Assembly: GCF_900129345.1 (NCBI RefSeq)
Contig: NZ_FQVK01000014.1
Location: forward strand, 36,280 to 100,279
Direction: 5' to 3'
Source: Ruegeria intermedia
Lineage (GTDB): Bacteria; Pseudomonadota; Alphaproteobacteria; Rhodobacterales; Rhodobacteraceae
DNA: 64,000 nucleotides
This document shows positions 28,586 through 40,218 of this stretch, piece after piece. A model generated the notes under the pieces. That model made no database searches, was not told the origin of the DNA, and saw only the letters and a program-made list of their open reading frames with translations. The position numbers were made by a program, and so were the translations under genes. Each line of letters opens with the position of its first letter. The first letter of the stretch is position 1.

Positions 28586-29674
28586 ATGCCCAACCGATCC
28601 CAGATCCAGGCCCGGGCCGCGATGATGCGCGTGCGTTTCGAGGCCGCCGGGGCGCAGGTCGTTGACCCGCCGCTGCTGCAATCGGCAGAGACGCTGCTGG
28701 ACCTCTACGGCGAGGATATCCGCGCGCGCGCCTATGTCACCTCGGACGCGCTGCGCGGCGAACAGATGCTGCGCCCGGATTTCACTCTGCCGGTGGTGCA
28801 GATGCACATGCGCGACGGGGCCGAACCGGCGCGTTATACCTATTCGGGCGAGGTGTTCCGGCGTCAGGAACATGACCCCGACCGCGCCAATGAATACATC
28901 CAGGTGGGCTACGAGGTCTTTGACCGCGACGATCCGGCAGGGGCCGATGCCGAGGTATTCTCGCTATTTGCCCTGCAATTGCGGGGTCTGCCGTTGCGCG
29001 CGGCGACCGGGGACATCGGCATTCTGACCGCAGCCGTTCAGGGCCTGCGCACATCCGACCAACGCAAGGCCGCGCTGATGCGCCACCTGTGGCGTCCGCG
29101 CCGGTTCCGGGCTCTGCTGGACCGGTTCGCGGGCCGCAAGCCCGAACCGGACCACCGCGCCGCGTTGCTCGCGGCGGCCGACCCGATGGCCTGCGACGCG
29201 CCGATGATCGGCAAGCGCCGACCGGCCGAGATCGCCGCCCGCATCGACGCCCTGCGCGCCGACCGCGACACGCCGCCGATTTCCGACACGGAGATGGCCG
29301 GGCTGGATTCGTTGCTGGGCGTGCGCGAGACCATGCCCTATGCGCTGGAGCATCTGCGCGACATCGCCGTCGATCTGCCCCAGATCACCCCCGCGCTGGA
29401 CCGGCTCGAGGCGCGGATCGCCGCCCTGCAGGCGCGTGGCGTTGACGTCGGCAAGCTGGATTTCGAGGCCTCGTATGGGCGCACCTCGATGGAATATTAC
29501 GACGGGTTCGTTTTCGGCTTCTACGCCGAGCGCCGCCCCGATCTGCCGCCCATCGCCACCGGCGGGCGTTATGACGCGCTGACGCGGCGGCTGGGCAACG
29601 GGGCCGAGATCCCGGCGGTGGGTGGCGTGCTGCGCCCCGACCTGATGCTGGAAATCGAGGAGGCGGGCCAATGA
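28586..29674 (+). CDS. hisZ: ATP phosphoribosyltransferase regulatory subunit
   Basis: 362-residue HisS paralogue lacking the anticodon-binding domain. It pairs with short-form HisG and confers histidine feedback regulation. Motif-2-like YSGEVFRRQEHDPDRANEY and the C-terminal FGFYAERRPDLPPIATGG and RYDALTRRLG segments are visible. Begins 3 bp after hisS and overlaps hisG by 4 bp (ATGA, 29671-29674). Confidence 0.94.
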   Translation: MPNRSQIQARAAMMRVRFEAAGAQVVDPPLLQSAETLLDLYGEDIRARAYVTSDALRGEQMLRPDFTLPVVQMHMRDGAEPARYTYSGEVFRRQEHDPDRANEYIQVGYEVFDRDDPAGADAEVFSLFALQLRGLPLRAATGDIGILTAAVQGLRTSDQRKAALMRHLWRPRRFRALLDRFAGRKPEPDHRAALLAAADPMACDAPMIGKRRPAEIAARIDALRADRDTPPISDTEMAGLDSLLGVRETMPYALEHLRDIAVDLPQITPALDRLEARIAALQARGVDVGKLDFEASYGRTSMEYYDGFVFGFYAERRPDLPPIATGGRYDALTRRLGNGAEIPAVGGVLRPDLMLEIEEAGQ

Positions 29675-30360
29675 CCCTTAAGCTGGGCGTGCCGTCCAAG
29701 GGGCGGCTGATGGAGAAAACCTTTGCCTGGTTCGCCCGCCACGGGATCGAGCTGTCGCGGGCCGGGTCCGACCGGGAATACGCAGGCAAGGTGGACGGGA
29801 TCGAGGATGTCTCGCTGATCCTGCTGTCGGCCGGAGAGATCCCGCGCGAGCTGGCTGCCGGCCGTATTCACCTGGGTGTGACCGGCACCGACCTGGTGCA
29901 CGAGAAACTGCCACGCTGGGAACAGCAGGTCGAAGAAATCGCACCGCTGGGCTTTGGCCAGGCCGATCTGGTGATCGCGGTTCCGGCCTGCTGGGTCGAT
30001 GTCGAGACGCTGGATGACCTGGACGCCGCCGCCGCCGCCTTTCGGGCTACGCATGGGCACCGCCTGCGGATCGCCACCAAGTACCACCGCCTGGTGCGCG
30101 AGTTCCTGACCGATTCCGGGGTTGCCGATTATACGCTGGTCGACAGCCAGGGGGCGACCGAGGGCACGGTGATGAACGAAACCGCCGAGGCGATCGCCGA
30201 CATCACCTCGACCGGTGAGACCCTGCGCGCCAACCACCTCAAGATCCTGTCAGATGGGCTGATCCTGCAATCGCAGGCCACTTTGTGGCGCAGCCGGGTT
30301 GCGGAGTACGGCGCCGCGGAAAAGGCCGCCCTGGCAGAAGTGATGCGCCGTCTGGGCTGA
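29671..30360 (+). CDS. hisG: ATP phosphoribosyltransferase, short form
   Basis: 229-residue catalytic subunit for the first step of histidine biosynthesis (ATP + PRPP to phosphoribosyl-ATP). The length shows it is the short form without the C-terminal regulatory domain, matching the adjacent hisZ. Visible are LKLGVPSKGRLMEKTFAWF, RIHLGVTGTDLVHEKLP and the PRPP-binding loop DSQGATEGTVMNE. Last gene of hisS-hisZ-hisG; the DUF1489 gene converges on it with 2 bp between stops. Confidence 0.95.
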   Translation: MTLKLGVPSKGRLMEKTFAWFARHGIELSRAGSDREYAGKVDGIEDVSLILLSAGEIPRELAAGRIHLGVTGTDLVHEKLPRWEQQVEEIAPLGFGQADLVIAVPACWVDVETLDDLDAAAAAFRATHGHRLRIATKYHRLVREFLTDSGVADYTLVDSQGATEGTVMNETAEAIADITSTGETLRANHLKILSDGLILQSQATLWRSRVAEYGAAEKAALAEVMRRLG

Positions 30361-30362
30361 GG

Positions 30363-30794
30363 TCAGAGCACGCCGATCTCGGCCAGCGCGCGGTTCAGAT
30401 CCTCGGGCAGGGCGTCGTCCTGCGCGCGGCTTTCGGGCAGGTCTGCGGGGCTGTCCTCGGGTTTCAGATAGCGCCAGCCCTGAAACGGCCGTTTCTGCGC
30501 GCCCTGGGTGCGGTGGACCTGCGGGTCCAGCACGATGGCGCAGCGGCGGATGCCATCCTCACCCGTCACCTCGTCCAGCCGCAAAATGCGCTGGCGGCAC
30601 TGGATGACACCCTTGATGACCCAGAAGATCGACCCGCCGTTCAGAATCTCGGCCTCGCGCTTGGGCCACATGCGGGTGATGTGGCGGGGCAGGCCGTCCG
30701 CGAACCGCCGGCGATAGCTGTCCTGCCAGGCGATCAGGCTGTCCACGCTCTCGGATCCGACCGAGAGTTTCACGAGGTTGATGTACTTATCCAC
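30363..30794 (-). CDS. DUF1489 family protein
   Basis: 143-residue conserved alphaproteobacterial protein. A GTG start at 30794 follows GGGAAA and gives MDKYINLVKLSVGSESVDSL, matching the family N-terminus better than the longer in-frame reading to 30818. Other family-like segments are ITRMWPKREAEILNGGSIFW, the Cys in KGVIQCRQRILRL and CAIVLDPQVHRT. Function is unknown. A perfect DnaA-box-like TTATCCACA (30787-30795) overlaps the start codon; this is probably chance. Confidence 0.85.
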   Translation of the reverse strand: MDKYINLVKLSVGSESVDSLIAWQDSYRRRFADGLPRHITRMWPKREAEILNGGSIFWVIKGVIQCRQRILRLDEVTGEDGIRRCAIVLDPQVHRTQGAQKRPFQGWRYLKPEDSPADLPESRAQDDALPEDLNRALAEIGVL

Positions 30795-30983
30795 AGCTTT
30801 CCCACAGAGTCGTCCCAAGGACTACCTTTATATTGTAGCTTACCTTTGCGCGCTATCAAGCAGTTGTGGTTTGCGGGGGGCAGCGTCTATTCTGGGTGCC
30901 TCTTTCAATACAGGGAATCAGAATCAATGCGGCAATCAAGCGAACAGGGGGAACCAAAACCAGACCCGTAGGCTGAAGATGCT

Positions 30984-31007
30984 GGCACCCCGAACAATCG
31001 GGGCGCC
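30984..31007 (+). other. Strong GC hairpin upstream of the tRNA-like element
   Basis: GGCACCCCGA (30984-30993) pairs with TCGGGGCGCC (30998-31007), nine pairs plus one A-C mismatch around an ACAA loop. There is no T-run after it, so it is not an intrinsic terminator. It lies 9 bp before the tRNA-like fold and may belong to the same transcript. Confidence 0.5.
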
Positions 31008-31015
31008 AATCAGTT

Positions 31016-31087
31016 GGGGATGGCATGGTGCGGGGTGAGGTCTTCCCAGCCGACGCCCCGAGGGTTCGAGTCCCTCCATCTCCACCA
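31016..31087 (+). ncRNA. tRNA-like element with alanine identity features
   Basis: A 72-nt segment folds with a 7-bp acceptor stem (GGGGATG 31016-31022 with CATCTCC 31077-31083, including a G3-U70 wobble), discriminator A and encoded CCA at 31085-31087. A perfect T-arm is present (GAGGG, loop TTCGAGT, CCCTC at 31060-31076). The middle 37 nt cannot make a normal D-arm. Instead 31032-31059 form an extended hairpin (GGGGTG with CGCCCC, then GGT with GCC) ending in a 7-nt loop CTTCCCA. G3-U70 with A73 are the known determinants for alanyl-tRNA synthetase and occur in tRNA-Ala and tmRNA. It may be a degenerate tRNA, a tmRNA-derived fragment or a distinct small RNA. Confidence 0.45.
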
Positions 31088-31169
31088 CCTATCCTGACCC
31101 AGAGGGGTATAAGATAGAATCTTACCGGATCCTGCCAATCAAATGGCAAATGGTCAATCGGCAAAGCCC

Positions 31170-31214
31170 CAACTATTTTTGCTGGAACGGCATGTTCAAT
31201 GTCATATATAGTGA
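31170..31214 (+). promoter_or_regulatory. Candidate NrdR boxes upstream of nrdJ
   Basis: ATGTCATATATAGTGA at 31199-31214 matches 11 of 16 positions of the NrdR-box consensus ACACTATATATAGTGT, with the core ATATATAGTG intact. About 29 bp upstream a weaker partner (CAACTATTTTTG, 31170-31181) lies near the three-helical-turn spacing expected for tandem NrdR boxes. NrdR is the known repressor of ribonucleotide reductase genes. Assignment rests on consensus resemblance only. Confidence 0.5.
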
Positions 31215-31250
31215 GGCTCCACTAGCCCAGCACAACGTATAGGAACTCTT

Positions 31251-33533
31251 ATGAGCCGCTTTGCCGCCCCCATCGCCGAGCAGATCTGGGACATGAAATA
31301 CCGCTTCAAACAGGCGGATGGCACGCCGATCGACAAGTCGGTCGAGGATACGTGGCGGCGGATCGCGCGTGATCTGGCACGGGTGGAAAAGGACCCCGCG
31401 CATTGGGAACAGAAGTTCTACGAGGCGCTTGAGGATTTCAAATACCTGCCCGCCGGGCGGATCACGGCCGGAGCAGGCACCGCGCGGCAGGTGACCCTGT
31501 TCAACTGCTTCGTCATGGGCACGATCCCCGACAGCATGGGCGGCATCTTCGACATGCTGAAAGAGGCCGCGCTGACCATGCAGCAGGGCGGGGGGATCGG
31601 CTATGATTTCTCGACCATCCGGCCGCGCGGCGCGGATGTGCATGGGGTGGCCGCCGATGCCTCGGGGCCGCTGTCGTTCATGGATGTGTGGGATGCCATG
31701 TGCCGCACGATCATGTCGGCGGGCTCGCGCCGGGGCGCGATGATGGCGACCATGCGCTGCGACCATCCGGATATCGAACAGTTCATCACCGCCAAATCTG
31801 ACCCGGCCCGGCTGCGCATGTTCAACATGTCGGTGCTGGTGACCGATGCTTTCATGGAGGCGGTCAAGGCCGATGCTTCGTGGGATCTGGTCTTTGACGG
31901 CAAGGTCTATCACACGGTGCAGGCCCGCGATCTGTGGAACAAGATCATGCAGGCCACCTATGACTATGCCGAGCCGGGCGTGATCTTCATCGACCGGATC
32001 AACCAGGCCAACAACCTGAGCTATGCCGAGACCATTGCCGCCACCAACCCCTGCGGTGAACAGCCCCTGCCGCCTTATGGCGCCTGCCTGTTGGGTTCGA
32101 TCAACCTGGCCCGGCTGGTGTCGGCGCCGTTCGAAGACGCGGCCCATCTGGACGAGGCGGCATTGCAGGAGCTTGTCGCCACAGCCGTGCGCATGATGGA
32201 CAACGTGGTGGATGCCTCGAAATTCCCGCTGCCGCAGCAGGCCGCCGAGGCGCAGGCCAAGCGTCGTATCGGTCTGGGCGTGACCGGGCTGGCAGATGCT
32301 CTGTTGATGCTGGGCCTGCGCTATGGCTCGGACGAGGCGGCGCGTCAGACCGAGCGCTGGTTGCACGCGATCGCCCGCGCCGCGTATCTGGCGTCGGTGG
32401 ATTTGGCCAAGGAAAAAGGGGCCTTTCCCCTGTTCGACGCCGAGAAATACCTGGCCAGCGGCACCATGCAGCAGATGGATGACGATGTGCGCGAGGCCAT
32501 CCGCGAGCATGGCATCCGCAATGCTCTGCTGACCTCGATTGCACCCACTGGGACGATCTCTTTGTACGCAGGGAACGTATCGTCGGGGATCGAGCCGGTT
32601 TTTGCCTATGCTTACACCCGCAAGGTCTTGCAGAAGGACGGCTCGCGCACCGAGGAAGAGGTGGTGGACTATGCCGTTCAGATGTGGCGCGACAAGTTCG
32701 GCGATGTGGAACTGCCCGACTATTTCGTGAACGCCCAGACCCTGACGCCGGCCGAGCATGTCAAGATGCAGGCGGCTGCGCAGAAATGGATCGACAGCTC
32801 GATCTCGAAGACGATCAACTGCCCCGAGGACATCCCGTTCGACGCCTTCAAGGACGTGTATATGCAGGCCTGGGATCAGGGCTGCAAAGGCTGCACCACC
32901 TATCGCCCGAACGACGTAACCGGCTCGGTTCTGACCGTCTCGGAAAGCGACGACAAGGTGCCGGGTGAAAGTACGGATGCGCCGCACGAGGTGGATGGCG
33001 GCGATGTCATCTACATGTCCGAACCGCTGGACCGGCCGCAATCGCTTGAGGGTTCGACCTACAAGCTAAAATGGCCCGACAGCGAACACGCGATCTATCT
33101 GACCATCAACGACATCGTCATCGGCGGACGGCGGCGTCCGTTCGAGGTGTTCATCAACTCGAAGAACATGGAGCATTACGCCTGGACGCTGGCCCTGACC
33201 CGTATGATCTCGGCCGTGTTCCGGCGCGGTGGTGACGTGTCTTTCGTGGTCGAGGAGCTCAAGGCCGTGTTCGATCCGCGCGGCGGGGCCTGGGTGCAGG
33301 GCAAGTACATCCCTTCGATCCTGGCGGCGATCGGCGGCGTGATCGAGCAGCACATGATCGCGATCGGGTTTCTCGAGGGCGAGGGCATGGGGCTGAAGTC
33401 CGACCCTCAGGCGCAGGTGGTCAACATGGACGCTCCCCGCGGCAAGGCGTGCCCGTCCTGCGGCCAATATGACATGGTGATGATCGAGGGCTGCATGACC
33501 TGTCGCAGCTGCGGGCATTCGAAATGCGGCTGA
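31251..33533 (+). CDS. nrdJ: B12-dependent (class II) ribonucleotide reductase
   Basis: 760-residue adenosylcobalamin-dependent enzyme reducing ribonucleotides to deoxyribonucleotides without oxygen-dependent radical generation. The active-site finger loop is ATNPCGEQPLPPYGACLLGS. The disulfide partner is in TLFNCFVMGTIPDSMGGIFD. Substrate-binding SIAPTGTISLYAGNVSSGIE is present. The C-terminus ends in a Cys-rich tail with four CxxC-type pairs (CPSCGQYD, CMTCRSCGHSKCG), the shuttle that is re-reduced by thioredoxin. The start ATG follows AGGAA at 31241. A separate gene for an oxygen-dependent reductase is not in this window. Confidence 0.95.
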   Translation: MSRFAAPIAEQIWDMKYRFKQADGTPIDKSVEDTWRRIARDLARVEKDPAHWEQKFYEALEDFKYLPAGRITAGAGTARQVTLFNCFVMGTIPDSMGGIFDMLKEAALTMQQGGGIGYDFSTIRPRGADVHGVAADASGPLSFMDVWDAMCRTIMSAGSRRGAMMATMRCDHPDIEQFITAKSDPARLRMFNMSVLVTDAFMEAVKADASWDLVFDGKVYHTVQARDLWNKIMQATYDYAEPGVIFIDRINQANNLSYAETIAATNPCGEQPLPPYGACLLGSINLARLVSAPFEDAAHLDEAALQELVATAVRMMDNVVDASKFPLPQQAAEAQAKRRIGLGVTGLADALLMLGLRYGSDEAARQTERWLHAIARAAYLASVDLAKEKGAFPLFDAEKYLASGTMQQMDDDVREAIREHGIRNALLTSIAPTGTISLYAGNVSSGIEPVFAYAYTRKVLQKDGSRTEEEVVDYAVQMWRDKFGDVELPDYFVNAQTLTPAEHVKMQAAAQKWIDSSISKTINCPEDIPFDAFKDVYMQAWDQGCKGCTTYRPNDVTGSVLTVSESDDKVPGESTDAPHEVDGGDVIYMSEPLDRPQSLEGSTYKLKWPDSEHAIYLTINDIVIGGRRRPFEVFINSKNMEHYAWTLALTRMISAVFRRGGDVSFVVEELKAVFDPRGGAWVQGKYIPSILAAIGGVIEQHMIAIGFLEGEGMGLKSDPQAQVVNMDAPRGKACPSCGQYDMVMIEGCMTCRSCGHSKCG

Positions 33534-33959
33534 GGCGCGGGGTGGGGTCTTGTTGTGAAGCGACTGGCGTAGTTTGTCCGAAACCGGGGGTTTTTTCGTC
33601 CATCGGCCGTGGGAAGTTTTGCCGTCGGATTTAAGTTGCTGTTATCAAACAACTTTCTCCGAGGGGAAAGCGGTTGGAGAACCAGAAAGTCGCATTCCAG
33701 CGGCATTCTTGCGTGTGATGTTCTAAGCCCCCGTTGCGTGCTTGCCTTGTTTGCTTCGCACGGACTGGTCGGATCTTCTCGATAGAGAAGGCGCTGACCG
33801 ACTATTTTGTTCGGTCGCGCTCCCGCACGAGAGTTCGACCTTCCAAAACAGCCGCAGGGTTCCACTCTCAAAACCGCTTCAAAAAATGCAAAAGAACAGC
33901 TGAGGGAAGTCTTTCCCAAGTTCTTCCAAGATTATTGGTGATCGCTGCGGGAAAGATGA
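33534..33959. other. Gene-poor junction between core genome and island
   Basis: 426 bp after nrdJ without a convincing gene. CGAAACC (33581-33587) with GGTTTTTTCG (33590-33599) is a weak hairpin with a T-run that might end nrdJ transcription. GGAAGTTTTGCC at about 33612-33623 also occurs, as its complement, at 62459-62472 in the end region of the Tn7-like element. No tRNA or direct repeat marking an integration site was recognised here. Confidence 0.35.
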
Positions 33960-34205
33960 TTGTCTGACTTCCCGCAGCGGAATGCTGTTGTAGACACAAT
34001 AGCTTCCGCCCTCAGAAAATGCTGTGGACTGGAATACGTACCCTGCAATCCACGCCCAGAAAATCGCAAGACCTGTCGATGTGGTCACCTTCCGACCAGC
34101 TTCTCTCTCGATGAAGTCGCTGGAATCGGAAGGTGCCCTGATCAACCCAATAAGAACGAAACAGACAAAACTACGGCCGCCGGAAAGGACCGCTGCGGCT
34201 CTTGA
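33960..34205 (+). CDS. Small Cys-rich hypothetical protein
   Basis: 81-residue reading frame from a TTG. Seven to eight cysteines are spread through it (KCCGLEYVPC, KTCRCGHLPTS, GRCPDQ, DRCGS), including a CxCGH group that could bind zinc. I do not recognise a family. It lies 42 bp upstream of two overlapping hypothetical genes on the same strand, which is the main reason to list it. A non-ATG start and lack of recognisable homology keep confidence low. Confidence 0.3.
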   Translation: MSDFPQRNAVVDTIASALRKCCGLEYVPCNPRPENRKTCRCGHLPTSFSLDEVAGIGRCPDQPNKNETDKTTAAGKDRCGS

Positions 34206-34247
34206 AGCTCGACACACAGTGTGGCGGGCGAAACAGGGAGAACGGCA

Positions 34248-34658
34248 ATGTTCGACGTAAACCCAACTGGCGCCACGGCGCTACATAAACTGTTTCATGA
34301 TCATGTGGAAAAAATCCAGAACGCAGCCCTGCTCCTCGGAGGGCAATCGGAACTGGCGCGGGTCCAGAGGATCGTTGATGACCTAAACTGGAGCCCGCAA
34401 ATCACCAGCCGAACCCGGCGGGAGATTATGCATCTTCATCAGTTGTTTACACTGCAACATGTGCACGATGAAGGCCGGCCCGAATCCGCTTTCTTTGCAA
34501 TGCTCGACCCGGCTTCTCCGGAGGTTGAGGACATCTGCCTGCTTACCGACCGGCTGGAGGATGCAATTCAGCGTGACGGAATCACGACTATGGAAGCACA
34601 GCTTTCCACATTCGAATGTGCAGGTCGCTTCGCAGCTGCCCAACGAGACCTGTCATGA
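34248..34658 (+). CDS. Hypothetical protein, first of an overlapping pair
   Basis: 136 residues, starting MFDVNPTGATALHKLF after GGGAGAA at about 34230. Predicted mainly helical and acidic, with no signal peptide or membrane segment (HDHVEKIQNAALLLGGQSEL, RRVEHLHQLF-like region, EVEDICLLTDRLEDAIQ). No family recognised. Its stop overlaps the next start by 4 bp (ATGA, 34655-34658), so the two products are probably made in a fixed ratio and may act together. Located at the left edge of the defence island. Confidence 0.65.
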   Translation: MFDVNPTGATALHKLFHDHVEKIQNAALLLGGQSELARVQRIVDDLNWSPQITSRTRREIMHLHQLFTLQHVHDEGRPESAFFAMLDPASPEVEDICLLTDRLEDAIQRDGITTMEAQLSTFECAGRFAAAQRDLS

Positions 34659-35086
34659 CTGCGAACAAATTCCGCAACGACCCGTTCCTCGCTGTGCTCC
34701 TCAAAGCGGCCGGACATATCCCAGCCGCCAAGAATAGCCTCCGGGCGCTCGGCTCGGGCGCGGCCTGTGACACCAGCCTTCGTAGGCGAATTTGGCGTCT
34801 CGAGCGCACACTTTCTGCCAGCCAACTGCTGAATGCGGACGAGCTCGAGGAACTCGGTGATATTCTGCGAACGGTTGAGAGGTGGGTTGACGCTGGCACA
34901 TACCGAGGATGGATCAGCGATGAGCACTGCGTATCTGGTGGCTGGTTCGAAACCGTTTGGTCACCTGAAGCCGAAGCGCTCGCCGGTCATTGCGCCCGAC
35001 TGCAAGCTTGTCGCGAAGCGATGGAGCAGGTCCAGGTCGTGATTGAGGCGCACAAAATTGCCGGCATACTTCGGGGTGCCGCCTAA
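34655..35086 (+). CDS. Hypothetical protein, second of an overlapping pair
   Basis: 143 residues, MTANKFRNDPFLAVLLKAAG onward, soluble and largely helical (RRIWRLERTLSASQLLNADE, ELEELGDILRTVERWVDAG). No recognised domain or catalytic motif. Translationally coupled to the preceding gene and followed 10 bp later by an intrinsic terminator, so the two form a closed transcription unit beside the type I restriction locus. Confidence 0.65.
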   Translation: MTANKFRNDPFLAVLLKAAGHIPAAKNSLRALGSGAACDTSLRRRIWRLERTLSASQLLNADELEELGDILRTVERWVDAGTYRGWISDEHCVSGGWFETVWSPEAEALAGHCARLQACREAMEQVQVVIEAHKIAGILRGAA

Positions 35087-35096
35087 GTAGAAATGG

Positions 35097-35131
35097 CGCC
35101 GGGCATCGCCCGGCGTCTTCGTCTTTTTTTT
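35097..35131 (+). terminator. Rho-independent terminator
   Basis: CGCCGGGC (35097-35104) and GCCCGGCG (35108-35115) form a perfect 8-bp stem with a 3-nt loop, followed by TCTTCGTC and a run of eight T at 35124-35131. It closes the small hypothetical operon. Confidence 0.88.
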
Positions 35132-35173
35132 GGCGGCAAAAATTTGACTGTCAGTTTCAGAGTAGCGGTTTCC

Positions 35174-35886
35174 CTAAGACATGACAATTTCCAGATGGCG
35201 CTTCCTTTTTTCCCAATCTGGCATGACGACTTCGAGCAACTTGTAAAACGCTGCGCCGTGATGGGGCTCGGCCAAGTGACAGAGCTCATGCGTTATGACG
35301 TAGTCGATCGTGTCTATAGGGGCTTGCACCAATCGGATGTTGAGCAGCAGGCGACCGGCCGGAGACATTGATCCCCACCTTTGCCGGATCTGACGTACGA
35401 TGAGTCCTTTTGGCCGAAAGGCTTCTGGATCTGGGAATAGTCCAAGACAGAACTCGACTCGCTCAGGAAACTTGATGTGAGCCCGATCGCGGTACCATGC
35501 CTCGACCAGTTCGCGTGTCACCTCCGGCCTGGTCGGCCGGTGAGTCTGCACGACGATGAAGCCGCGGATCAGCTTCACGCCTTCCTGCACATGCGGCACG
35601 ACCTTCAGCCGGTACTGGCGCCCGAGGTAGAGATGCGTCTCTCCGGCGACGAACCTGCGCTCCGGCGTCCGCGGCAGGAACTGGGAGAAGTACCGTTGCT
35701 GCCTTGTCACCCATGCTGCGCGCTTCCGCAGCTTGGCTTCGATTGCGTCCAGTGTCGCGTCCTCCGGGGCCGCGATCACCACCGACGCATCCGGCTCGAC
35801 GGCGATCTCCAGTGTCGTCCTCGGGCGGCGGACGATTTCGTATTGGATCTCCTGCTTACCGTACTGCAGGCAGTGCAACTCCCGCG

Positions 35887-35890
<4 letters not shown>
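35174..35890 (-). CDS. M48/YgjP-like metallopeptidase of the restriction locus
   Basis: 238-residue DUF45/YgjP-type protein. The zinc motif HELCHLAEPHHGAAFYKLL (HExxH plus downstream His) is at about residues 200-218, preceded by the family hallmark IRQIRQRWGSMSPAGRLLLN in the form RQIRQRWGSMSPAGRLLLN. Proteins of this family often sit directly after hsdR in type I restriction loci, but their substrate is not established. The start overlaps the hsdR stop by 4 bp (35887-35890), so it is the last gene of the operon. Confidence 0.87.
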
Positions 35891-39098
<3,208 letters not shown>

Positions 39099-39102
<4 letters not shown>

Positions 39103-39935
39103 TCTGATGGCCTGTATCCGTTCTTGCGTGCGATCCGACCGAGAATTCCCTTTACGATTATGTCGATTTGGGAGTTTTCTTCGTAGTCGGCCGGCGCGAC
39201 AAACTCGACGCGTCCATCCGAAATCAGCTTGTGGATTTTCTTAAGGTCGCGATCCGTTCTGTCCGGGTCGTACACCGCGACCGAATGCCCTCCTTTGTGG
39301 GTCAGCATTTTCATTGTTGGAATGTCCGTATCGCCATCCCCAAGGAAGATCATCCGGTCGAACGGGATCGGACGTTCGTTTTCGGGCATGTAGTTGTTTA
39401 TTGAGACATTGTCCCAGTGGTTGTCGATGCCCTTATTAATTCGGAATAGGTACTGGGTCTTGGTCGTGTAATTGATGCCGACCCCCGGCCAAGCCGCTAC
39501 ACCATCGGTGTAAATGAATTTCGAAGCAAAGATTTGACGGAAAGCATCGCTGATTGCGCATCCCTCAATCATCTCGTGGATGCCAGACGAGACAATATAG
39601 TGCTCGAGTAGGAGTCCGCGCTCGGCAGCATGGGCGTTGATGCGATCGAACCATGACTTGTCCGCAAGCCCCGGAAACAGGGGGGCTTCCTTGCCGTGGC
39701 GTCGCAGGTCGTCGACTGTCACCTGAATGCCCCGCTCGCGCGCCTTGTCGAGCATCAGATGCATGTAGACGAGAATTTCATCGGCGTCGTGATGCTGTGT
39801 TCGCTCCTTCACCTCAGACCAGAAGTCCTCTTTGGTCATTCCGATGTTCGGGATAAAGCTCGTTTCCTGCAGGTTGCCGCGAGCCAGCGTTCCATCGAAA
39901 TCGTAAATCAGCGCCGTTCGTTTCGGCTCGTTCAT
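39099..39935 (-). CDS. HAD-family phosphatase inside the restriction operon
   Basis: 278-residue haloacid dehalogenase-like hydrolase. Motif I ALIYDFDGTLARGN (DxDGT) is near the N-terminus, motif II is YIVSSGIHEMIEG, and the terminal acidic motif is MIFLGDGDTDIPTMKML (GDGxxD). I use ATG 39935, with AGGAGG nine bases upstream; a TTG at 39941 is possible. The stop overlaps the hsdR start by 4 bp, tying it to restriction expression. A phosphatase is not part of the classical Hsd complex, so its role here (nucleotide or DNA-end processing, or a regulatory function) is unknown. Confidence 0.85.
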
Positions 39936-39987
39936 AGCCAATGTCCTCCTACTGAAATTTGTTGCGCCAATTCGCCGGTAGTAGCCG

Positions 39988-40218
39988 TCACCCTTTCGGC
40001 GGATAGGGATCGTTGCCGTAGGTGTTGCGTTCGCGGATCTTGCCGTCGCGACCCCTGAGATAGGCTTCGCCCTTTTTCTCGGCGGCCATTTGGCGGGAGT
40101 GCGCCCAGGCTTCGGCCTGCGTACCGGCGACTTTGCTGGCGCGTTTCGCGCCTTCGGCCTTGGACTCCCACTTTCCGTCGGGGCGCTGCTGGGTCCAGTA
40201 ATTCTTGCTATTTGGCAT
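39988..40218 (-). CDS. DUF2188 family protein
   Basis: 76-residue protein with the DUF2188 pattern: WTQQRPDGKWESKAEGAKRA, AGTQAEAWAHSRQMAAEK and a final GRDGKIRERNTYGNDPYPPK. AGGAGG precedes the ATG at 40218. Function unknown; such proteins are small, basic and often near mobile DNA. It overlaps the end of hsdS by 11 bp and lies between hsdS and the HAD gene. Confidence 0.82.
   Translation of the reverse strand: MPNSKNYWTQQRPDGKWESKAEGAKRASKVAGTQAEAWAHSRQMAAEKKGEAYLRGRDGKIRERNTYGNDPYPPKG

Noticed and set aside
30787..30795. A perfect DnaA box TTATCCACA
   Set aside because: Single copy overlapping the DUF1489 start codon, where it encodes part of MDK; no cluster of boxes, no AT-rich unwinding region and no dnaA nearby.
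30890..31000. A possible cobalamin riboswitch before nrdJ (GGTGCC and AGGGAATC-like bases)
   Set aside because: The stem that should follow the GGGAA box is absent and the remaining conserved core is not found; class II reductases are also not the usual target of this switch.
31016..31250. A circularly permuted alphaproteobacterial tmRNA gene
   Set aside because: In a permuted gene the 5' acceptor strand and tag coding should follow the CCA end; no GGGGATG-like strand and no plausible tag codons are downstream.
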